This document shows, piece by piece, positions 9,701-17,976 of a DNA stretch of 64,000 nt. The stretch's first letter is position 1, and each line of letters begins with the position of its first letter. The position numbers and the translations under genes were made by a program. The notes under the pieces were generated by a model that was not told the DNA's origin, made no database searches, and was given only the letters and a program-made list of their open reading frames with translations. The DNA is from Yamadazyma tenuis (lineage: Eukaryota > Ascomycota > Pichiomycetes > Serinales > Debaryomycetaceae): the NCBI RefSeq assembly GCF_029203305.1, contig NC_089467.1:558001-622000 (forward strand). The letters run 5' to 3'.

Positions 9701-12700
9701 AGAATTGGGTGAAGTCAAACACAAAATAGAATTTGTTATCCCATACTTGACTGGCAGTTTCAAACAACTTGTAAACTAATAAATTTACATCGAAGTCAAC
9801 CAACGTCAAAGTTTTTAAGTTCACCACCACTACAGGAGTACCATCATGAAATATGGCATTGTGAATCAAGGAAACATCAATGGCCTTATCAGCATATTTC
9901 GCAGACATTCGGTTCATGAACTCAGTGTATTCACTGCTCACTGTACCGGTAGGGTCAAAATTCTTATAACCTCCACCATCACCACCTTGAATTGTCAACA
10001 AGGCTTTAGGTTGACCAACTTCCCTCAATATATCGTCACATAATGTCATCTGCTCCACTCTCTTCTTTAGCTCATCACTAGAGAATTCTCCCAAGAGAAA
10101 ATTCTGCTTAATTTCTTTGTAATAAGTGAAGAAAAACTTGTGGACATATCTCAACTCTGGTATTGGCATTTCGGTAATTTCTTCAAATGGATACTCTGTA
10201 GAATCATAGGAAGAAACATCCTGCAAAAATTTGAAAATCTTACGCTGGATTTGCATTAACTCGTCCATTTTTTGATTCAAACTCTTCCATTTCAAGACAG
10301 ACAATGTTTTGTTAGCCATATTTTGAAGCACTTTTACCAACTGTAACAAAGACTTTTTGTTACTATGACAAATAACATCAATCTCGAAGAAAGATTCTGG
10401 ACTTATAACTGCAGGGCAGAAAAATCTTAAAAACACAAAAGAACCAACTGCAATTAAACTAGCATCAGGAACCTTAGCGTTAACCTTTCTATAGATTTGC
10501 GAGCAAACGTATCTGAAGGATTTTGGCATCGAATCGGCTGAATCGCAAATTAAGCTAACGAGATTGTTCAAGTAACTCATGAATAGATCAGGGTTCGAAT
10601 TGGAGTCTTGCTCTTTCTCGACGTTGAAGTTAATTTCCTTATCATTGAATTCTTGAACGAAGTCTTTCAAAACCAAAGTCAAATAATCCATTCCATCATC
10701 TTTGGCTAATTTAGCCAACAATTTTGTCAACGTACTGTTCCTTCTAAAGATATCTGCTGTTCTGGAGACGTTATTGATTTCTTCATTTAAAAGATTTTCA
10801 AATAGCTCATCCAACTTGTGGAGGTATCCATAGACTCCGAACAACGAAGAGGCATACAAGTTGTGATTCTGGTTGGAAGCAATGACACTGGCAGAAGTCA
10901 AAATATCGGTAAGAGAACCGATTCCAAGCAAATTAATTTCAGTAAAATCTTTGCTCTTCTTCCTTATTATCTTACGTTCATACAACATTTCTGCAAAAAC
11001 ACTTAAAAACAATGCTCTGATCTTTTTGTTGTCATGGTAGCCCAAAGGAAACACAAGCTGCAAACCAATATCAGTATCGTACTGCAAAATATTGGTTATA
11101 CACTTCAAAACATTATCAACAATAGCCTGTATTTTGTACTTGGACTTCACATTACCAGAATTATTCATAGTGTACTTGGTTAAGATCCTGTAAAACAAAG
11201 AAAAATAGTTTGCAAATGACAAATCCTTGTATTTGGGGACATCCTTTTCACTAGTTCCTTCGGGGATATCCAACAATAAGTCTTCTAATTGCAATGCCAA
11301 CGCTTTAGAACTTTCAGTTGCTAGATCAACATTGAGATATACCAACTCCGAGTCTTTATTTGTGGACTTTGTAGATGAATTAGATGATTTGTAGCTGTTG
11401 ATATAATTAAACCCAGTTTGGTTTCCAACTGGACCTGGTAATTCATCGAAGAAAGCACTTTGTTCTAACCAATCACATGTTGACTTTGCATAGAAATTTC
11501 TGATTTTGTAAGCACCTGTTAACAAGAGTCTTTTTCTGTTTGTTTCAATGGTAACGGTCAACTTGCAGAATCTCAATTTCAACCTTAATTGGTTCACCGG
11601 GTCTTCAACCAAGTTAATTAATTTAATTAGAACGACACAAATCTCTGGCAAAAGAGCAGTTAAAACCACAGCCCCTTCATTTGGAATACTGAGCATAGAA
11701 GTCATAATCATAATCGTTTGCTCGGTGAATAACACGCTTTCTTCATAAATATTCTTGTTCTCTTCAAATTTATTGACCACCGTCACCAACTTATTTGAAA
11801 CCAATTGATAAACGGCCGAATGAGATTCATTGGACAATGCGTCTTTGATGATGACTCTTATCACTAAGTCCAGAGAAGTCAACAAGTTAATACACCTGTC
11901 GAAAAAGTTTGAAATATTCTGCTCCAGCTTCAGACGTAATACGGGATCTCCATCAGCAAATTCGTTCAGAAGGAAACATCCTGAAGTTGAAACCAAAAAT
12001 CCGGTGAAATGACGAAAAAGTAAGTTTTCTTCATTCAAGGAGGCAATCTTGTTGAATAAGAGATCACACCATCGTTCATAGATGATCAACCATACTTGGT
12101 ATAATGCTTTAGTTGGTCTAGATTCTCTCAAAATATTTCTGAATCTCTTATGTAAAGACACAAATCCAGTAAACACGAAATCATCCTGAACCAATTTTTC
12201 AAATGTATCTGCAAGGTTGTGCTCAAAGTGAGTACTAATTCTTTTGACGTGAAGTAAATGCCATTTCATGGTATCTTTCACTATGTTATAGAATTGGATA
12301 TCGTGTGTACACAATGACAACAATAAGATTCTTTCAACAGAGTTTCCAACGTCAGTCTCATCGCAATGAGATCTAGGATCTTGGACAATGGGGCTCTTAG
12401 TGACAATCTTATTGAACTCCTCTCTCATCTCCAAGAATTCGTTCAAAAAGATTAGGTTTGACTTAAATTTTACGTCTGTCAATGACAATGATAAGCAAGA
12501 GTCACAAATTGACTTAACAATCTGTTTGCATGTGGAGTAGTTGGCAAAGCTGGTGACAATATTCAAGTTACTTGTCATATTACTCTGTTTATCGACAATA
12601 GACATGATCAACCGACAAGTGGAACTGAACAATGTGCTATCGTCGGTATTATTCATTGACCTGGATTGTAAACCAACTCTCAAACTATCGACATTGTCCT

Positions 12701-14933
12701 GAACAAACTTTAAAATACGAGCCCTTGAAGCATCTTCATCCTGGTAAAAGATCTCTGGTTCCATAAAGGATATATCATTGAAGAATAGCTGTGGGGATGC
12801 TTTAAAAATCGCAAATAAATCAGCCAATAGATCTTCCACATTAGCGACCAATTTGGAAGTGCCTGTGCTGGCGGCTGCACTTATTGAAGCAGAAGAAAAC
12901 TTTAGTTCGTCCACATTAATATCATGAAATGAGGAACTGCTGATAGTCTGAGGGTGGCTCGACAATTGCTGTGATGAAACTGACTGCTGCTGAAGGTGAG
13001 AATGATGATGAGCAAGAATACGGCTTGAGTGTGGACTCAATTCTTGGTCAAAGCTCAACTTTCGGGTATTGTTTTGCGTTGAAGATGAGACACTGGCTTT
13101 ATCAGAGTAAACGGAAGCCGATGATGATGAGGTGTGGATGGATATAGAATTCTCATAATACTGGCTCAACAATCTGGAAACGTTGGATGATAAGGATTTC
13201 AACTGAGGAGAAATTGAGGTCATAATTTGGTTAAAGGATTTCAATGACAACGTGTACTCAGACAATCCTCTTACTACCTTGACAATAATTCTGACATCTC
13301 TGTAGCTGTCTTTGATACTTTGAAATCTGTTTAACAATAAGTTGCAGTACTTCTCTGGTTTCAACATTATAGCAGCAATGAAAAAGTTAACGATCAAGTT
13401 GTCATAACAGATTTTGACGTAGTCACTATTGGGTGAGTTCAAATTGATGCTGAATGTGGACAAATTGACCTTCACTAAAGCTTCGTATGTTTCATCGAGA
13501 TGGCTCATGGTGAATATGTAAACTGGATGGTTAGACATATTGGAAGGGAATCTTGCAGCCAAATGGTACAAGGTAATCAATGAATCAAAGCAAGTAAGGT
13601 TGGATCTATTGGTACTATTTTTGATGAGGTTATTGATGAACTTTAACCGCTTGTTGAAGCTCAATTTTAACTTGTTTGGCTTCAATTCATACTCTCTATA
13701 ATCACTTGGATTTAACATCGAAACCCAGGTTTGTACCATCGATGCGATACCAGCGTATGGGAACTCTTCGAATATCGAGCACGTTTGATCAAATATGCTT
13801 TTGCAAATGGCAGCAACTTCACTGCTGCTTTCAACAATCGCATCATAGTCTTCAGGTCTTGCAAATGCTTGATCCCTTACACTATGGGAGTAGAACACCA
13901 ATATAATCTGTTTCCAGGTGGTATTCTTAATACTCTCCAAACTCTTATTTATCACATTGGCCATTGCGTAGCCATTCTCTAAGGAGTAAAAGGTGTACTT
14001 GATCAAAGGGGCGTACTTCTGTAAATTATAGGGCGGTACAACCTCATTGGATACGCTAAACTTGAAAAGATTATTGTACAAGTAATTATAGTACTGAAGG
14101 GGATTGGAAGTGGCAATGAATCTCAAACAAATCTCGATGTTGAAATCCAACTCTTGGATTAATTTTGCAGTTTCGTGTTCACTGGAGTAAATGGGCAGAT
14201 CTGACCCGAGTACGGGATCTTCCATTAAGCTGGGACCTCGATTATGACCCAATTGTGTTTGAGGATTTTGCTGATTGGAGGCACCAGAAACAATACTCTG
14301 GACCGACAGAGGGGTATCACTATTGGAACTGTGGCTATTATAATAGCCCTTACCATCTATTGGTCTTTTCTGGATCATGCTTAATACTCGCTTGATGACT
14401 TCTCCACTGAGTAAGCTCCCTAGGATGTCTATGATGAGATTTATGTAGTTGACGTTAATGGGCTTAGGAGGAGTGAAATGGTAGTAGAAGGAGAAATTGG
14501 TCAAGATTTCAAAGTTCATCAAGTTGACATCTGACTTGAAGTTGGATAATGCCGTTCGGGATAACCAACATTCCTCAATGAGTTCTCGGAGAATCTTAAG
14601 GATAATGAGGGTGGATGACAATTGTTTTTCATCTCGATCTTTTAATTTTACCTCTTTAGCATCCTTATTGATCGATTCTATGATGTTACACAACTTCATA
14701 AAGCAGATGGAGATGTAATCCATGCCATATACCTTCAAGTCGAACTTTGTTCTGTCTATCAATAAATCTTTTGTAATTTTGAACTGAGGATTCAATTCCA
14801 CTTCTATTAATGAATAGCCAGTAACGTTTGGAAGAAACGATTCGAGCCGATGCGTGAGCGAGTTTATGAACTCTAGCTGTGCATTATAGCCCAGATCGTT
14901 TTGCAAGGGCTGTCGGCCGTGAGGCTGATCCAT
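6798..14933 (-). CDS. IRA2: Ras GTPase-activating protein Ira1/Ira2 (neurofibromin family)
   Basis: Negative regulator of Ras that stimulates GTP hydrolysis and so lowers cAMP/PKA signalling. The open frame extends to 15011 but begins there with GTG. The first ATG is at 14933 (protein begins MDQPHGRQPL), giving 2711 residues. A helical-repeat N-terminal half contains a Ser/His/Gln-rich disordered insert at about 595-695. The RasGAP domain lies at about 1320-1560, with the arginine-finger motif FRRNSTLTK near residue 1395 and the FLRFFCPAVISPESF signature near 1500. A Sec14/CRAL-TRIO-like segment (about 1690-1850) and a PH-like segment follow, as in neurofibromin. CUG-clade yeasts usually keep one IRA gene, so IRA2 is used as a family name. 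It is the largest gene in the window and is fully intact. Confidence 0.95.
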   Translation of the reverse strand: MDQPHGRQPLQNDLGYNAQLEFINSLTHRLESFLPNVTGYSLIEVELNPQFKITKDLLIDRTKFDLKVYGMDYISICFMKLCNIIESINKDAKEVKLKDRDEKQLSSTLIILKILRELIEECWLSRTALSNFKSDVNLMNFEILTNFSFYYHFTPPKPINVNYINLIIDILGSLLSGEVIKRVLSMIQKRPIDGKGYYNSHSSNSDTPLSVQSIVSGASNQQNPQTQLGHNRGPSLMEDPVLGSDLPIYSSEHETAKLIQELDFNIEICLRFIATSNPLQYYNYLYNNLFKFSVSNEVVPPYNLQKYAPLIKYTFYSLENGYAMANVINKSLESIKNTTWKQIILVFYSHSVRDQAFARPEDYDAIVESSSEVAAICKSIFDQTCSIFEEFPYAGIASMVQTWVSMLNPSDYREYELKPNKLKLSFNKRLKFINNLIKNSTNRSNLTCFDSLITLYHLAARFPSNMSNHPVYIFTMSHLDETYEALVKVNLSTFSINLNSPNSDYVKICYDNLIVNFFIAAIMLKPEKYCNLLLNRFQSIKDSYRDVRIIVKVVRGLSEYTLSLKSFNQIMTSISPQLKSLSSNVSRLLSQYYENSISIHTSSSSASVYSDKASVSSSTQNNTRKLSFDQELSPHSSRILAHHHSHLQQQSVSSQQLSSHPQTISSSSFHDINVDELKFSSASISAAASTGTSKLVANVEDLLADLFAIFKASPQLFFNDISFMEPEIFYQDEDASRARILKFVQDNVDSLRVGLQSRSMNNTDDSTLFSSTCRLIMSIVDKQSNMTSNLNIVTSFANYSTCKQIVKSICDSCLSLSLTDVKFKSNLIFLNEFLEMREEFNKIVTKSPIVQDPRSHCDETDVGNSVERILLLSLCTHDIQFYNIVKDTMKWHLLHVKRISTHFEHNLADTFEKLVQDDFVFTGFVSLHKRFRNILRESRPTKALYQVWLIIYERWCDLLFNKIASLNEENLLFRHFTGFLVSTSGCFLLNEFADGDPVLRLKLEQNISNFFDRCINLLTSLDLVIRVIIKDALSNESHSAVYQLVSNKLVTVVNKFEENKNIYEESVLFTEQTIMIMTSMLSIPNEGAVVLTALLPEICVVLIKLINLVEDPVNQLRLKLRFCKLTVTIETNRKRLLLTGAYKIRNFYAKSTCDWLEQSAFFDELPGPVGNQTGFNYINSYKSSNSSTKSTNKDSELVYLNVDLATESSKALALQLEDLLLDIPEGTSEKDVPKYKDLSFANYFSLFYRILTKYTMNNSGNVKSKYKIQAIVDNVLKCITNILQYDTDIGLQLVFPLGYHDNKKIRALFLSVFAEMLYERKIIRKKSKDFTEINLLGIGSLTDILTSASVIASNQNHNLYASSLFGVYGYLHKLDELFENLLNEEINNVSRTADIFRRNSTLTKLLAKLAKDDGMDYLTLVLKDFVQEFNDKEINFNVEKEQDSNSNPDLFMSYLNNLVSLICDSADSMPKSFRYVCSQIYRKVNAKVPDASLIAVGSFVFLRFFCPAVISPESFFEIDVICHSNKKSLLQLVKVLQNMANKTLSVLKWKSLNQKMDELMQIQRKIFKFLQDVSSYDSTEYPFEEITEMPIPELRYVHKFFFTYYKEIKQNFLLGEFSSDELKKRVEQMTLCDDILREVGQPKALLTIQGGDGGGYKNFDPTGTVSSEYTEFMNRMSAKYADKAIDVSLIHNAIFHDGTPVVVVNLKTLTLVDFDVNLLVYKLFETASQVWDNKFYFVFDFTQFSTEMHVLVTYATLLNTYGPSQLFKNCTRIYYFNLPIKNVGTFFNLVKPSNVEDKEARARFYTYSHCDSNDIISSLCLSEDTMAITRDKKVEFLNCKVLDSTTQSFYSATIKIGRLFFLICSDEFIATNHELCATKGFRPVDIYSLSDITRCEITKSSGATDEFTIYFNSGQSVIVRSHERLEILRFMYFTTSRLPKPYIDEEDRNFQGDVSNLWFGRLFNIVFQSLLCEDDEVRSSASYLFASVGNYFEIEYSISKNHAKDIAYPANTTDFIVAVSKYLSRKFPEMSYRFFRSFFDCYDKLPSRHRINAILYLSPWLDNICDYIYLKDEQSGPDRVAGIIRQVCLISALNKDTISAINDYIWKKLFAESILTPLLLDEIVTFTMDNRNDDPDWSFIISVLSPSVELCGETITRLITCINEATNNDSEIAAESKLFEIMILVKICASLFFDSYIFAQLYLADVFFICSLFIDNPSLEFGGDLQKLVINTIQSFFNKPDLTEIEEKTVEETLAYFSGQRAKMLFGLTREKTTATSDINQLYNRAASFETLCDYLNEFITVLGSADDRSGWRSRWCSYAMDVAFSNSSLFQFRAILVVGILSKSGISDHTATNMLKLMSRTSFNNTLESMTNVLMSAAKIFKGLSKDSVFPSIIIWPELYLGMLNYSSLYQVSIQCLLNTLLKNYEQGPGFVDRVFEQRKHLESFIESFEKSHGFHIDKKNILCYVFFIFTQGLKLSHIKHTSLTCMKQVFKERYVIEAKDEYEVPSGSLPYLLFIWLSTNESSFSEYIATTEYQPSEWLIIHNLNAPKVIIDYLLSDQVYPTLALYQAAYIYATTTVDSGFKTRFLILLNQIFSINPRKGQMIFHIIKSELALTMINSNSTDTVIVVSEIMTQIMLDPTYSLEEHSNATDEFLKENGMMIMKSYRFRKLSDLLASDETAKEKIERDNERLQEMIYRSASSYVENEKLED

Positions 14934-15270
14934 TGTATGGTGGATACAGACCTTTTGTAAGTTTGGATATGCGAGACGGAACGCCGGTGAATAACAAATA
15001 GCAAGGTACACAAAAAAGTTCGAAACTTGCTATTAGCTTATGCAGAAATCGGGTTAGATAATCAAACCCACACTAAGCTTTGGTTTACAATAGCACGAAT
15101 CCAATCACAACTAGGAAACTTGGAAACTATCCTTATTAGATTTTCTGTCTCAACCATTTTAGTATCTGAAAAACGGTCGCGGGTCGTGGCGGGGGCTGGG
15201 TTTTAGGCTACGGCATGGAGAGGTCATTTTGACAACCGGTTAAGGTTGGTTGGAGAACAAGAAGAATTAC

Positions 15271-15334
15271 TTTAGACTACGTAGTCATCTTTGAGAGTGG
15301 CGGTTAGGTTTATGCAGTTCATTATTTAGACTAC
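15271..15334. repeat. Palindrome GACTACGTAGTC and direct repeat TTTAGACTAC
   Basis: GACTACGTAGTC at 15275-15286 is a perfect 12-bp palindrome. Its left half, with flank TTTAGACTAC (15271-15280), recurs exactly at 15325-15334. Such symmetry suits a dimeric transcription-factor site. No factor is assigned. Confidence 0.5.
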
Positions 15335-15435
15335 AATCTTTGCCCTTCACGCTTGATCAGTCAAAGAACGAATTCCGAAAATTATATTTTTCAGGATTTC
15401 ACTAATCCACAGTACAAAGAAAGCTAAAGCAACCA

Positions 15436-15609
15436 ATGGCGAAAACGGTGCACCTAGCACCCACGCGGGGTTTCACTATTGTTTTATTGTTAATACTTTC
15501 CCGACCAACATTTGGTGAGTTAAAACTTAAGGTGCTAACCAGAAAACGCCAATCGGTCTTCCCCGTTGGAATTGGGGTAAAATTTGTTCCAGTTTCTAAT
15601 AGTATCTAA
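15436..15609 (+). CDS. Possible 57-residue secreted peptide (uncertain ORF)
   Basis: Short ATG-to-TAA frame in the IRA2-ATP19 gap, not matching any family I recognise. The N-terminus looks like a signal peptide: a basic n-region, hydrophobic core FTIVLLLILS (13-22) and a small-residue end near G27. A Kex2-like site TRKR follows (35-38) and then a 19-residue tail. This resembles a minimal pre-pro-peptide, or a remnant of a secreted-protease gene. A TATA-like stretch lies about 50 bp upstream. Against it, the start lacks A at -3 and rare-looking codons (CTA, CCC, ACG, CGG) are clustered. A chance ORF is quite possible. Confidence 0.2.
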   Translation: MAKTVHLAPTRGFTIVLLLILSRPTFGELKLKVLTRKRQSVFPVGIGVKFVPVSNSI

Positions 15610-15626
15610 TTTAAAGCTGGATCCAA

Positions 15627-15661
15627 TTTTTACTCAATATAGTAAAAATCGCAATTTTGCG
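15627..15661. repeat. Two adjacent inverted repeats
   Basis: TTTTTACT (15627-15634) and AGTAAAAA (15641-15648) form perfect 8-bp arms around CAATAT. Immediately after, CGCAATTTTGCG (15650-15661) is another perfect inverted repeat. They begin 18 bp after the stop of the 57-codon ORF and could mark transcript 3' ends or a protein-binding site. Confidence 0.5.
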
Positions 15662-16146
15662 CAAATGCTGAAGTGCTTGTACAAAGATACTTTATCGATT
15701 TGACCAACGATACCAGGATGAACTCTCCTTCACCAAAAAGATCTAAGAGGGCCGAGGGAAGTACAGTAGAGTTTTATAGGGGTTCGGTGACGAGTAAAAA
15801 CTGTGGAAAGTCGATTCGGAGACAATATCTGGCGTAGGGGCTGAAAACTCTTGGAAAAGGAGCTTGGATGTTAGTTTTCCTTTCTACTGTTTGAACCTGT
15901 TAACGAATCGAGAAAATCTTGTAATTTTTAATATCTTTGAAGTCTTCGTGGATTCTCTCAGCCCAATGGAAGGATTCCTTTGAAGCAGGTCGAAAGTAGA
16001 GGCCAGTCTGAAATCTCGGGGGTAAATGTATGGGAATATATTCTTATAGTTTATCCTGGTATTTTCGACCAGGAATGTAGAGCAGTGGATGTATGACATG
16101 TAGAAACCTGTGGTTTATCTGGAACAGATTTTGCAACCACAAACAG

Positions 16147-16153
16147 CCAATCA
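16147..16153 (+). promoter_or_regulatory. CCAATCA box upstream of ATP19 (Hap-complex type)
   Basis: CCAATCA sits 95 bp before the ATP19 ATG. Hap2/3/4/5 binds CCAAT-type boxes at respiratory genes, so position and target agree. Single-motif evidence only. Confidence 0.45.
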
Positions 16154-16248
16154 AAATGGCCGAGTGCAGCCACCAGTTCGCACCAAAAACCAGAATCAAA
16201 AAGTCGAGAAACTGAAAACTATCAAACAACCCTACTGAAACGTTCAAA

Positions 16249-16452
16249 ATGGCTGCTGCTTACACCATCTTAGGAAAGTCTGTTCCATCTCACCAATTGG
16301 CTATTGCCACGTTAGGTGCTGTTGCCTTTGTCTGCATTCCAAAACCATGGGCTCCCCCAGCTCCAGCCCACCCTCCTACTAATGCCAGTTCCGCCGAGGA
16401 AGAAAAGTTTATCAAGGAATTTTTATCCAAAAACCAGGCTGAAAAGCACTAG
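16249..16452 (+). CDS. ATP19: Mitochondrial F1Fo-ATP synthase subunit k
   Basis: Small accessory subunit of the ATP synthase Fo sector, associated with dimers in the inner mitochondrial membrane. The 67-residue protein matches yeast Atp19 in length and layout. N-terminal GAAYHFMGK-like block is seen as AAYTILGKSVPSHQLAIATLG, followed by one membrane span (about 15-31), a Pro/Ala-rich stretch, and a C-terminal EEEKFIKEFLSKN that parallels the family EEKFI motif. No presequence is expected for this protein. The ATG at 16249 is preceded by AAA, a good yeast context. Confidence 0.88.
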   Translation: MAAAYTILGKSVPSHQLAIATLGAVAFVCIPKPWAPPAPAHPPTNASSAEEEKFIKEFLSKNQAEKH

Positions 16453-16779
16453 GTTGACTTAGAGTATAATACGTTGACTAATGAACATGCTGTTAACATG
16501 ATTTTTTTTGTATCAGGGTGGTTTACCCTTATTTTTTTGGGAAATAACTGCTTTTGTCGGTTACCAAGTGCTCTATCTATGCTATTTCTCTTCTTCTGAC
16601 CAATTGACCAATGGCTCTATGTTTCTGTACACGTATTATTCCCAAATATGGAAGCTTTTTATATAATTTATCAATCTCTCCAAAAAACCTTCTACGCCTG
16701 TATTCAAAATGAAGATCCGCACTTGGATGAGATGAGATAAATTTTTTTAGATTCTTAGTCTCTTCTATTTCCTTATACA
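16453..16779. promoter_or_regulatory. ATP19 3' end and BRX1 promoter with PAC element
   Basis: This 327-bp gap holds the 3' region of ATP19 and the BRX1 promoter. A PAC core, GATGAGATGAG, lies at 16726-16736, 43 bp before the BRX1 ATG, followed by an AAATTTTTTT run reminiscent of RRPE. No other gene is visible; an antisense frame at 16577-16960 is a shadow. Confidence 0.7.
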
Positions 16780-17652
16780 ATGTCTGCCATCTACAAAGCA
16801 TTGCAGTCCAAGTCCTCCAGGGAAATGGCCGACAAAGAGAAGACCAAGCATATAAATAGGCAAAGATTATTGGTGATTTCTTCAAGAGGAATAACCTACA
16901 GACATCGTCATTTGATACAAGACTTGTTACAATTATTACCACACGCCAGAAAAGAACCAAAATTCGACTCCAAGAAGAACTTATACCAGTTAAATGAAGT
17001 AGCAGAGTTGTACAATTGTAACAACATCTTCTTTTTTGAGGCCAGAAAGCACCAGGATTTGTATTTGTGGGTATCTAAACCTCCAAATGGGCCTACGTTA
17101 AAGTTCCACGTGCAAAACTTGCACACTTTGGATGAGTTAAACTTCACCGGTAACTGCTTAAAGGGATCCAGACCTATCTTGAGTTTTGACAAATCTTTCG
17201 AGTTGGGAGACCACTTCAAATTAATGAAGGAACTTTTTATCCATAACTTTGGAGTTCCTCCAAATTCTAGAAAATCCAAACCTTTCGTGGACCATGTGAT
17301 AACGTTTTCGATTGTCGATAACAAGGTGTGGATCAGAAACTTTCAGATCAGTGAAACCTTGGAAACAAAGGAAACGGATGAAGATATTAACGTCGATGAC
17401 TTGTCTCTTATTGAAATTGGACCTAGATTAGTTTTGACTTTGATCACAATTTTGGAAGGCTCTTTCGGAGGCCCTAAAATCTATGAAAATAAGGAATACG
17501 TCAGCCCTAACTTTGTCAGAGCCCAAATCAAGCAACAGGCCGCAGAGGACGCTAAGAAAAGAGTTCAAGATGCGGTTGATAGAAAGGTCAAAAAGAGAAG
17601 TCAAACTCTTGCCAGAGACCCATTGTCCAATGAATCTGTTTTCAAGGAATAA
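16780..17652 (+). CDS. BRX1: Ribosome biogenesis protein Brx1 (Brix domain)
   Basis: Nucleolar assembly factor for the large (60S) ribosomal subunit. The 290-residue protein is essentially a Brix domain. It opens with INRQRLLVISSRGITYRHRHL, followed by DLLQLLPHARKEPKFDSK, an EARKHQDLYLWVSKPPNGP block, LKGSRPILSFD and the C-terminal FGGPKIYENKEYVSP. A lysine-rich tail follows (AKKRVQDAVDRKVKKRSQ). Length agrees with S. cerevisiae Brx1 (about 290). The start is the only ATG before the conserved block. The upstream PAC element fits the role. Confidence 0.96.
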   Translation: MSAIYKALQSKSSREMADKEKTKHINRQRLLVISSRGITYRHRHLIQDLLQLLPHARKEPKFDSKKNLYQLNEVAELYNCNNIFFFEARKHQDLYLWVSKPPNGPTLKFHVQNLHTLDELNFTGNCLKGSRPILSFDKSFELGDHFKLMKELFIHNFGVPPNSRKSKPFVDHVITFSIVDNKVWIRNFQISETLETKETDEDINVDDLSLIEIGPRLVLTLITILEGSFGGPKIYENKEYVSPNFVRAQIKQQAAEDAKKRVQDAVDRKVKKRSQTLARDPLSNESVFKE

Positions 17653-17976
17653 GTGTTCCCTAATGTCATATATCTCATGTATCTAAACATATTTGCTGCA
17701 AAAGTCCGCTCATCTCTCAACCATTCCAGTCGCGTACAATCTCAAAATATGCAGAGAATCGCGGATCAGCCTCGTTTTTCTCTGTTTTTTGTACCTGAAA
17801 CCGTTGCTCAGTAAAGCCAACATTCATTCTTTTAGGCACCGCGTGTACAAGACCACTTGATTCCAATTTAATACCCCTGTACTATACCCCATAAGCACAT
17901 ATATCCTTACTTTGGGTTCTCTTTTTGAAATCCAATTGCTGAGCTATTTTTGGGTTTACACAAGCTTTTTTAAATC
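17653..17976. other. Intergenic gap between BRX1 and the rhomboid gene
   Basis: 324 bp containing the BRX1 3' end and the promoter of the rhomboid gene. T-rich runs occur, but no RNA gene, repeat or clear regulatory motif was recognised. Confidence 0.5.

Larger units (their letters stand above)
14934..16248. other. Gene-poor 1.3-kb gap between IRA2 and ATP19
   Basis: Largest non-coding stretch of the window. It must contain the IRA2 promoter and the ATP19 promoter. It also holds a GC-rich patch near 15175-15225, a 12-bp perfect palindrome with a direct repeat, a 57-codon ORF, two adjacent inverted repeats and CCAATCA boxes at 15101 and 16147. No tRNA-like or snoRNA-like fold was recognised. 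The elements are listed separately. Confidence 0.6.

Noticed and set aside
10585..10605. GGGTTCGAATTGG resembling a tRNA B box
   Set aside because: Lies inside IRA2 coding sequence, with no matching A box or cloverleaf nearby.
14934..15011. Upstream extension of IRA2 by 26 codons
   Set aside because: The extended frame begins at GTG; the first ATG is at 14933.
15481..15550. Possible short intron (GTGAGT ... GCTAACCAG) in the small ORF
   Set aside because: Only about 28 bases long, and the branch-like site touches the acceptor; too short for a yeast intron.
15718..15837. 39-residue ATG frame with SPSPKRSKR start
   Set aside because: Too short, without signal or domain features; expected by chance in a 1.3-kb gap.
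16577..16960. 127-residue minus-strand frame
   Set aside because: Covers the BRX1 promoter and 5' coding region; no family features and it would erase the PAC-containing promoter.
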